Source: Acidobacteriaceae bacterium (GTDB lineage: Bacteria; Acidobacteriota; Terriglobia; Terriglobales; Acidobacteriaceae). Taken from it: a DNA stretch of 11,277 bases. Below the pieces are notes generated by a model that ran no database searches, was not told the origin of the DNA, and saw nothing but the letters and a program-made list of their open reading frames with translations. The DNA lies in NCBI GenBank assembly GCA_003162255.1, contig PMMJ01000472.1, positions 8,216-19,492 of the forward strand, in the 5' to 3' direction. Shown in pieces: positions 6,106 through 11,277 of this stretch; position 1 is the stretch's first letter, and every line of letters begins with the position of its first letter. The position numbers and the translations under genes are program-made.

Positions 6106-7998
6106 TTATGGAGATGAGGCGGTAACCGTCCCATCGACCGCATCCTGAATTAGCACTCCATTATGTTCCAAAGTGGCCCCGGTAGCGCGATCAAGTTCGA
6201 CTCTGGCTTTTTGGTAAGTCGTCATGGCGGTAACCAAGTCCAATTCCGCCATCGATAGATCGCGCTGCGCTGTCATGGTCTGGTAGCTCGATCCCGATCC
6301 CAGGTCTTGCTCCTTCTTTGTGATATCGAATGTGCGCTCGGAGAGATCCCTCGCCTTGCGGGCTGATTCAACCCTGGCACGCGATTGTTCCAGCGCATAC
6401 TGAGCGTTCCGCACCTCGATTCGAATCTGCTTTCTTAGCTGCTCTTTGCGGACGCTGGCTTGCCGGTACTCCAACTCGGAACGGTACTGGTCGGCCTTGG
6501 CAACGCGGTTGCGAAATGGAATATTCAGATTGAATCCCACGAAATAGTCTGGCGAAGAATTGTTAAAAGCGGTTTGCCACGCGCCCTGCAGGTCGGTCGG
6601 GACACTGGAGGAACTTCCGGGAGTCACCAATCCCGCGAGACCGCTGCCGCCGTAGTAGCCCACTAGGGAGAGCGTGGGTAGAAGCGCGTTCCGCGCGGCT
6701 TGGCGGCTGATTTGCCGGTTCGCGAGGTCGACGTCGGTCTCCAACAGTTCCGGACGATTCCGCAGTCCTTCTCCAATCAGATCGAGAATCGGCGCGCTCG
6801 CGTCCGCTTCGGTGCTGGTGCTCTGCATGCGATCCGTCGGCACGACCGGCATTTCTTCCAGGGTCGGGTCGTCGAGGCTCTTGGTAAGCGCGTTCTTCAT
6901 CAGCGATTCCTGTAGTTGCAGATTGGTCCGCGCAACGGTTAAATCCTGGTCACGCTTGGAAACTTCGGCCTCGGCCTTCATCACGTCCATCTGTGGAACG
7001 CTTTCCAGCTGCAATTGCTTTTTGGCGTTCTCCAGAGTCTGATTGGCGAAGGCGAGAGACTGTTCATTCACGCGCGCCTGCTCGTAGGCGTTGACGAGAT
7101 CCCAATAAATGTTTTCGATCTGCGTGACGGTGGCAATTACCTGATCTTTGAAGGCAATGTCGGAGATCTTTTTGTTGTTGTTGGCGATGCGCAGGTAGCG
7201 CAGGTTCGGCCCGAATCCAAATCCAGCGAGAAGCTCCTGTTGGAAACTGAAGCGGTAGTAGGAGTTCAAAGCCGGCGACAGGAAAGTGTCGGGGCTGTTG
7301 GTAGTCTGGCGATTGTTATTAAACTCGAAGGAAATCGTGGTGCCGGTGGCAAAGGCTTGCGTGTAGCTGGCGTTCACTTGTGCCGTATTCAGCTGCAAGG
7401 ATGGGATGCCGTAGACCTGCTCATTCGATAGCGGAGAGGTTAGATGCTCGATCCCCATGCTCACATTGAGAGCCGGATCGTACGATGCCACGGGCGTTCC
7501 CGCTCCCAAGGTGGATTGCACCAGCCCTGAGGCGCCCGCACCCGCGCCGCCAGCGCCACCCGTCGTGCCCCCTGCGCCCGCACCCGGCGCTCCCGCACCG
7601 TAGCCTCCGACTCCTCCTCCGGGAGTGCCTTGCACTACGCCGGTGTTGACGCCACGAAAGCTGCCGCCAGCCTTGGTGCGAAGCAGGTCCGTATCGGCGA
7701 TCGGCAAGTTGTAGCGGGCGATGGCCAAATCCAGATTGTTCTCGAGCGCGAGGTCGACCGCATCTTTCAGCGATAAGTAGAGTTTGCCGTCCCGAATCAT
7801 GCGACTGAGACGCGGAGAATTTGCCAGCGCCGGTTCCGGCACGCGATCGGCATTGTATGGACTAAACGGATTGTGCGATTGCGGCATTTCCAATGCGGCC
7901 GGAGTGCGCACCTGAGCTTGCGCCATGGCTGCCATAAGCACGAGCAGCACGGCCATTAGTGAAACGTCAAAGCACCGTTTGCGGAAATAGAGCGTCAT
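6106..7998 (-). CDS. TolC-type outer-membrane efflux protein
   Basis: This 630-residue protein belongs to the outer-membrane factor family, whose trimers form a beta-barrel with a periplasmic alpha-helical tunnel for type I and tripartite efflux. A Sec signal peptide covers about 1-28 (hydrophobic core LMAVLLVLMAAMA, cleavage near AQAQV). The first OEP repeat begins at LSLKDAVDLALENNLDLAIA (76-95), the usual entry motif. Long heptad-rich helices full of Gln, Lys and Ala occur around 310-390 and 520-610. It exceeds typical TolC (about 450-490 residues) because of a Gly/Ala-rich low-complexity insert (about 124-158) and further sequence around 160-260. No lipobox cysteine is seen at the cleavage region; the only cysteine near the start, Cys9, precedes the hydrophobic core. 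The start codon overlaps the ATPase stop as ATGA, and the response regulator follows after 3 bp. The neighbours make it the exit duct for the MacB-like machinery. Confidence 0.93.
   Translation of the reverse strand: MTLYFRKRCFDVSLMAVLLVLMAAMAQAQVRTPAALEMPQSHNPFSPYNADRVPEPALANSPRLSRMIRDGKLYLSLKDAVDLALENNLDLAIARYNLPIADTDLLRTKAGGSFRGVNTGVVQGTPGGGVGGYGAGAPGAGAGGTTGGAGGAGAGASGLVQSTLGAGTPVASYDPALNVSMGIEHLTSPLSNEQVYGIPSLQLNTAQVNASYTQAFATGTTISFEFNNNRQTTNSPDTFLSPALNSYYRFSFQQELLAGFGFGPNLRYLRIANNNKKISDIAFKDQVIATVTQIENIYWDLVNAYEQARVNEQSLAFANQTLENAKKQLQLESVPQMDVMKAEAEVSKRDQDLTVARTNLQLQESLMKNALTKSLDDPTLEEMPVVPTDRMQSTSTEADASAPILDLIGEGLRNRPELLETDVDLANRQISRQAARNALLPTLSLVGYYGGSGLAGLVTPGSSSSVPTDLQGAWQTAFNNSSPDYFVGFNLNIPFRNRVAKADQYRSELEYRQASVRKEQLRKQIRIEVRNAQYALEQSRARVESARKARDLSERTFDITKKEQDLGSGSSYQTMTAQRDLSMAELDLVTAMTTYQKARVELDRATGATLEHNGVLIQDAVDGTVTASSP
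7530..7625 (-). repeat. Gly/Ala-rich low-complexity segment inside the TolC-like gene
   Basis: Residues about 124-158 of the TolC-like protein are almost entirely Gly, Ala, Pro and Thr (for example GAGAPGAGAGGTTGGAGGAG), encoded by imperfect GGNGCN-type repeats. It lies early in the mature protein, just after the first helix, and is probably a flexible loop. Such repeats are prone to slippage, so length may differ between relatives. Confidence 0.7.
7995..7998 (-). other. ATGA stop/start overlap between ATPase and TolC-like genes
   Basis: The TolC-like ATG (7998-7996) overlaps the ATPase TGA (7997-7995). The sequence before it has no strong Shine-Dalgarno, so termination-reinitiation is the likely mode of translation. 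Confidence 0.8.
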
Positions 7999-8711
7999 CG
8001 ATTCACCGCCGCGTCGTTTGGCTCAATTGTTGGGTTTGGATTCGCGGTATCGCCAACCAGCCAACCATCGCGCAACTGGATGGTCCGAGTTCCATAAGCA
8101 GCGTTCGTTTCGGAGTGTGTGACTTGCACGATCGTTGTTCCCTGTCGATTCAATTCCCGGAAGAGCTCCATGATCTCCTTGGCTTGGCTGGAATGCAGGT
8201 TTCCGGTTGGCTCGTCCGCCAGCAGCAACGCCGGATTGTGAATGACCGCTCGCGCGATCCCGACCAACTGCTGTTGCCCGCCAGAAAGCTGGCTGGGATA
8301 AAGGTCTTTCTTGGCGACAATCTGGAAACGATCGAGCGCGTCGGCGACAAGGGTTTGCCGCTGGCTGCGCGGAATGTCCTTGTAGGAAAGCGGCAGATCG
8401 ATGTTTTCCATCACCGTGAGATCGTCGAGCAGGTGATAACTCTGAAAGACCATGCCGACATTCTTCTTCGCCAACTCGGCGCGTTCCTTTCTCTTCATCG
8501 CATGTGCGGCCTGCTCGCGGAACCAGTACTCGCCCTGCCACTGATCGTCCAGGAAAGCGAGGACATTCAACAGGGAGGATTTCCCCGCGCCCGATGGTCC
8601 CATCACCGTGATGAACTCGCCTTGTTGAATTTCGAGGTTGATGCGGCGCAGAACCCATGTCTGTCCCGGACCGGTCTTGTAGCTGCGTTCGACGTTTTTG
8701 AGTTGGATCAT
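7995..8711 (-). CDS. MacB/LolD-class ABC transporter ATP-binding protein
   Basis: This 238-residue cytoplasmic ATPase would power the neighbouring FtsX-like permease by mechanotransmission, as in MacB and LolCDE. All nucleotide-binding elements are present: Walker A GPSGAGKS (38-45), Q-loop Gln90 (GMVFQSYHLL), signature LSGGQ (142-146), Walker B LLLADEP with catalytic Glu167, D-loop region after GNLHS, and H-loop His199 (VTHSE). Length and the sequence VFQSYHLLDDLTVMENIDLP match the MacB/LolD/SalX class. Two positions after the signature differ from the usual QQQRVAIARAL: here QQQLVGIARAV, with Leu replacing the common Arg and Gly replacing Ala. The start is 27 bp after the permease stop with a weak GAGAG ribosome site, and the stop overlaps the TolC-like start. 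A dedicated ATPase next to a duplicated permease suggests they form one complex, but the permease could also be served by other ATPases. Confidence 0.94.
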   Translation of the reverse strand: MIQLKNVERSYKTGPGQTWVLRRINLEIQQGEFITVMGPSGAGKSSLLNVLAFLDDQWQGEYWFREQAAHAMKRKERAELAKKNVGMVFQSYHLLDDLTVMENIDLPLSYKDIPRSQRQTLVADALDRFQIVAKKDLYPSQLSGGQQQLVGIARAVIHNPALLLADEPTGNLHSSQAKEIMELFRELNRQGTTIVQVTHSETNAAYGTRTIQLRDGWLVGDTANPNPTIEPNDAAVNR

Positions 8712-8738
8712 TTCGCTCTCGGTAAATGATTTGATTTT

Positions 8739-11228
8739 CTATTCGTAGCGCAGCGCCACCATGGGATCGACCTTGGCCGCACGGCGGGCTGGGATGTAGC
8801 ACGCCAGCAGCGCCACAAAGGCAATCAAACTCGAAACGCTTATATAGGTAATCGCATCGGATGGCGCAATGCCGACGAGGAAATCGCCTACCAGATGTCC
8901 AACCGCAAACGCTCCCAGAAGTCCCACCGTCATACCCATGGCAATGATGAACAAGCCATGGCGGCAAATCATCGTGAGGATTTCTTTAGGCTGGGCCCCT
9001 AATGCCATTCGAATCCCGATCTCCCTGGTGCGCTGGTTGACGGCGTAGGACATGACCCCATAAATTCCGACTATGGCAATAGTCAGGCCCAGTGATCCCA
9101 AGGCCGCAGCCAACCCGGCGCCCAATTGGAAAAGCAACAAACCGTTGATCCCATGCAAGGATTCGGTCATGGTGCGCTCGCCAAAAACAGAAACCGCGGG
9201 CGCAAGGGACTGGACCGTCTTCAGGACCTCGGGACCCATAGGCTGCGTCGTACCCCTGGTGCGGATTTGCAGAGTTCTGAGCGAGAAATCATGTTGCGCG
9301 ATCGGCACAAAAAAAAGCGGCTCGAACGGGCCGTAAAGCTCGCCCATGCGGCTATTCCTGACGATGCCAACGATGGTGATGGATTGCTTGGGGTCGCCGG
9401 ACATTGTGAATTGCCTGCCCAACGCATCCTGGCCAGGCCAAAAGTGTTCGGCCATTGCCTGGTTGATGACCGCGACGTGGGTTGAGTTCTCGTTATCGGC
9501 GTCGCCGAGATCGCGGCCACCGAGCAGCACCATGCCCATCGTTTTGAAGTATCCGGGCGATACGGCGTTGTACCCGGCAGAGGCCTCTGGTTGGTCCTTC
9601 GTCGGCGCGTACCCCGGGATGGTAAGGCGATCTGAAGGATTGTCATCGCCCAGTGGGACTGCGGCGGCCAGACTTGCCGACTCGACTCCCGGCATGGCTC
9701 GAACGCGGTCTAGAAGCTCGCGATAGAAAGCGGAACCCTGGGCGTTCGAATAGCCAGACTTGCTCGGATCGAGCGAGAGATTGATGACATGCCGAGGGTC
9801 AAATCCCAAGTCGAATTTCTGCACGCTTTGAAGACTTCGGATAAACAAGCCGGCAACAATCAAAAGAGCAAGGGACCCTCCAATTTGGACCGCGACCAAC
9901 ATGCTGCGCAAACGCTGGTGCGCGCCGGTTGTGGTACGTCCGCCTTCGTGCAGCACTTCTCCCAAGTTGGTGGATGAGACGCGGAGCGCGGGAACGATTC
10001 CCACTAGAATCCCCGTAAAGAGCGCGGTCACCAAGGCATAGGTGTAAACGCGCCAGTCCAGGGACAAGTCCAACACGACAGGCAGATTGCTCTGAAGGGG
10101 AACCGAGCTAAGTAGACGACTCCCTCCAATACCCAATGCAATTCCGCCGATACACGCGAACCCAGCCAGCAGAAGGCTTTCCGTTAGCAACTGACGCAGC
10201 AGTCGGGTTCGTCCAGCGCCCAACGCTGCGCGGACCGCCATTTCATTCTGGCGGACTACAGCGCGAACGAGGAACAAATTGGCGACATTCACGCAGGCCA
10301 GGAGGAGCACTAATCCGGCGAGAATCATGAACAGGGCCACCAGTTGCACAATTGGGTTCGGGCCGCTGCCAGAAAGCGTGATGAGCGGAGGACTAAAAGG
10401 CCGCAAGGGCATGGCTTGTAGCGCGTGTCTTTCCCCGTCGCGCGGGAACTCCTTCAACAGCCGTTGGCCCACCAGTCCGGTCAGCGATTGCACTTTGTAG
10501 GCGCCCACGCCAGGCTTTACCCGCGCCATCACATTGAGACTTCGCTTTCTCGTGTCGTTGAGATAATCGGGGGAACCTTTCGTTTGAATCGTGGTCATCC
10601 CCAGCGGCAAATAGCCTTGTGCCTCGATGACCGGCACGATCTCGAGAAAACCTTTCGGCGCAATCCCCACAATCGTGATTGGATGGCCGTTGATGAAGAC
10701 CGTCTTGCCTACGATTGCAGGATTTCCATGGAAGCGCGATTGCCAATACCTGTAGCTGAGGACCACCACCGGGTCCGCTCCATCCACAGATCCTTCCGAT
10801 GGCAAAATGAAGCGCCCCAAATACGGGGAGATGCCGAGTGTCGGGAAAAAGCTTCCGCTGGCATAAACCGTCATAATGGGCTTCGTGCTTCCGTCCACGG
10901 TTAGGCCGTCTTGGCCGTTTTCCAGGCCACCGAAAGTGAAGGCCGCCGCATCGGAAAAAATGTCCGCAGTCTGCTTACGAGTTTCTTCAAATTCGGCGTG
11001 GGAGAACTGAGCGTCAAAGTTTCCACCGTCGCTGGGGAAAGCCAGGATGGTCATTTGTTCCGGAGCCTTAATCGGCAGGGGACGCAGCACAAGCCAATCG
11101 ACCATACTGAAAACCGCGGTATTCGCCCCGATGCCCAACGCCAGCGTAATGACGGCCACCGCCGTAAATCCCGGGCGCTTGCGCAGTTGGCGCAGTGCGT
11201 AGCGCAGATCTTGCAGTAGTCCGGTCAT
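8739..11228 (-). CDS. ADOP-type duplicated MacB/FtsX permease
   Basis: This 829-residue inner-membrane protein contains two tandem MacB_PCD plus FtsX modules. The N-terminus (DLRYALRQLRKRPGFTAVAV, residues 7-26) and LALGIGANTAVFS are hallmarks of the acidobacterial duplicated orphan permease family. Predicted membrane helices lie near 21-45, 295-320, 345-368, 395-416, 442-465, 698-725, 753-780 and 793-815, four per module. Large periplasmic domains fall at about 46-290 and 466-695. Each module has a cytoplasmic coupling stretch: EMAVRAALGAGRTRLLRQLL (329-348) and EIGIRMALGAQPKEI (736-750). The C-terminus DPMVALRYE is also typical. MacB itself carries a fused ATPase and one module, so this protein resembles two permease protomers in one chain. 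It lies 16 bp after another permease and 27 bp before the ABC ATPase. Substrate is unknown: lipoproteins, peptides or toxic compounds are all possible for this superfamily. The ATG start is preceded by GGAGACAAGAGAAG. Confidence 0.95.
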   Translation of the reverse strand: MTGLLQDLRYALRQLRKRPGFTAVAVITLALGIGANTAVFSMVDWLVLRPLPIKAPEQMTILAFPSDGGNFDAQFSHAEFEETRKQTADIFSDAAAFTFGGLENGQDGLTVDGSTKPIMTVYASGSFFPTLGISPYLGRFILPSEGSVDGADPVVVLSYRYWQSRFHGNPAIVGKTVFINGHPITIVGIAPKGFLEIVPVIEAQGYLPLGMTTIQTKGSPDYLNDTRKRSLNVMARVKPGVGAYKVQSLTGLVGQRLLKEFPRDGERHALQAMPLRPFSPPLITLSGSGPNPIVQLVALFMILAGLVLLLACVNVANLFLVRAVVRQNEMAVRAALGAGRTRLLRQLLTESLLLAGFACIGGIALGIGGSRLLSSVPLQSNLPVVLDLSLDWRVYTYALVTALFTGILVGIVPALRVSSTNLGEVLHEGGRTTTGAHQRLRSMLVAVQIGGSLALLIVAGLFIRSLQSVQKFDLGFDPRHVINLSLDPSKSGYSNAQGSAFYRELLDRVRAMPGVESASLAAAVPLGDDNPSDRLTIPGYAPTKDQPEASAGYNAVSPGYFKTMGMVLLGGRDLGDADNENSTHVAVINQAMAEHFWPGQDALGRQFTMSGDPKQSITIVGIVRNSRMGELYGPFEPLFFVPIAQHDFSLRTLQIRTRGTTQPMGPEVLKTVQSLAPAVSVFGERTMTESLHGINGLLLFQLGAGLAAALGSLGLTIAIVGIYGVMSYAVNQRTREIGIRMALGAQPKEILTMICRHGLFIIAMGMTVGLLGAFAVGHLVGDFLVGIAPSDAITYISVSSLIAFVALLACYIPARRAAKVDPMVALRYE
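8744..8771 (-). repeat. Direct repeat copy A (3' end of the complete permease gene)
   Basis: These 28 bases match 11250-11277 at all but one position (8748 against 11254). They encode the conserved permease C-terminus VDPMVALRY. The repeat reflects tandem paralogous genes; recombination between the copies would remove about 2.5 kb, that is one whole permease. Confidence 0.85.
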
Positions 11229-11244
11229 CTTCTCTTGTCTCCGG

Positions 11245-11277
11245 TCACTCGTATCGCAGCGCCACCATGGGATCGAC
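11245..11277 (-). CDS. 3' end of a second ADOP-type permease (runs off right edge)
   Basis: Only the last ten codons and TGA (11247-11245) are visible, reading VDPMVALRYE. This is the same C-terminus as the complete permease that follows, and 27 of 28 bases match its 3' end. The gene therefore almost certainly encodes a paralogous FtsX-like permease in the same operon, 16 bp upstream of the next start. Whether it is full length, or a single- or double-module protein, cannot be seen. Confidence 0.8.
   Translation of the reverse strand, partial: VDPMVALRYE
11250..11277 (-). repeat. Direct repeat copy B (3' end of the upstream permease gene)
   Basis: This is the partner of the repeat at 8744-8771, with 27 of 28 bases identical. 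It is cut by the window edge, so the true length of the match is unknown. Confidence 0.8.

Noticed and set aside
5461..6117. Plus-strand open frame of 218 codons opposite the response regulator receiver domain
   Set aside because: Antisense shadow of a clear NtrC-type gene, with no motif of its own.
7959..8729. Plus-strand open frame of 256 codons opposite the ABC ATPase
   Set aside because: The ATPase on the minus strand has every catalytic motif, and the plus-strand translation resembles nothing.
8023..8967. Minus-strand open frame of 314 codons overlapping the ATPase and the permease 3' end
   Set aside because: It is in a different frame from two strongly supported genes and its translation is low-information; a shadow.
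8744..11277. Direct repeats as mobile-element or attachment-site ends
   Set aside because: Both copies encode the conserved permease C-terminus in frame, so gene duplication accounts for them. No transposase or integrase is present.

Overview
The window looks like chromosomal DNA of an Acidobacteriota bacterium. The main reason is the 829-residue permease at 8739-11228, which has the doubled MacB_PCD/FtsX layout of the acidobacterial duplicated orphan permease (ADOP) family and its characteristic N-terminal motif. The GC-rich coding sequence and the sigma-54-type regulator in an efflux operon fit as well. This assignment is inferred from protein style, not from a marker gene. Every supported gene lies on the minus strand, so transcription runs from high to low coordinates. 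No stretch over about 115 bases lacks coding sequence, and I saw no RNA gene, CRISPR array or insertion sequence.

Region 1 (11277 down to 3258) is a tightly packed efflux and signalling operon. In transcription order it holds: the last 10 codons of an upstream ADOP-type permease; a complete ADOP-type permease; a MacB/LolD-class ABC ATPase; a TolC-type outer-membrane factor; an NtrC-type sigma-54-dependent response regulator; and an NtrY-like membrane histidine kinase. Junctions are 16 bp, 27 bp, a 4-bp ATGA overlap, 3 bp and an 11-bp overlap, which strongly suggests one transcript. The permeases and ATPase would work as a MacB-like machine moving a substrate from membrane or periplasm toward the TolC-like channel. 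The two-component pair probably senses envelope or substrate stress and activates a sigma-54 promoter. That promoter, and any periplasmic adaptor gene, is not in the window and would have to lie beyond 11277 or elsewhere.

Region 2 (3144 down to 1) follows a 113-bp gap and is a damaged sugar-utilisation cluster. It holds a secreted GH63/MGH1-like (alpha/alpha)6-barrel glycosidase split by a single-base frameshift near 1978, then the C-terminal third of a ribose-type (RbsB-like) periplasmic sugar-binding protein whose coding sequence starts abruptly 8 bp after the glycosidase stop. The third gene is the intact-looking N-terminus of an L-fucose/L-arabinose isomerase-like protein running off the left edge. 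The original module probably trimmed an oligosaccharide outside the cytoplasm, imported the sugar and isomerised it. Two independent lesions side by side suggest decay, unless one or both are assembly errors.

I do not see a clearly undescribed system. The most useful observations are the ABC ATPase encoded directly beside a permease of a family named for lacking one, the tandem permeases, and the pair of lesions in the sugar cluster.
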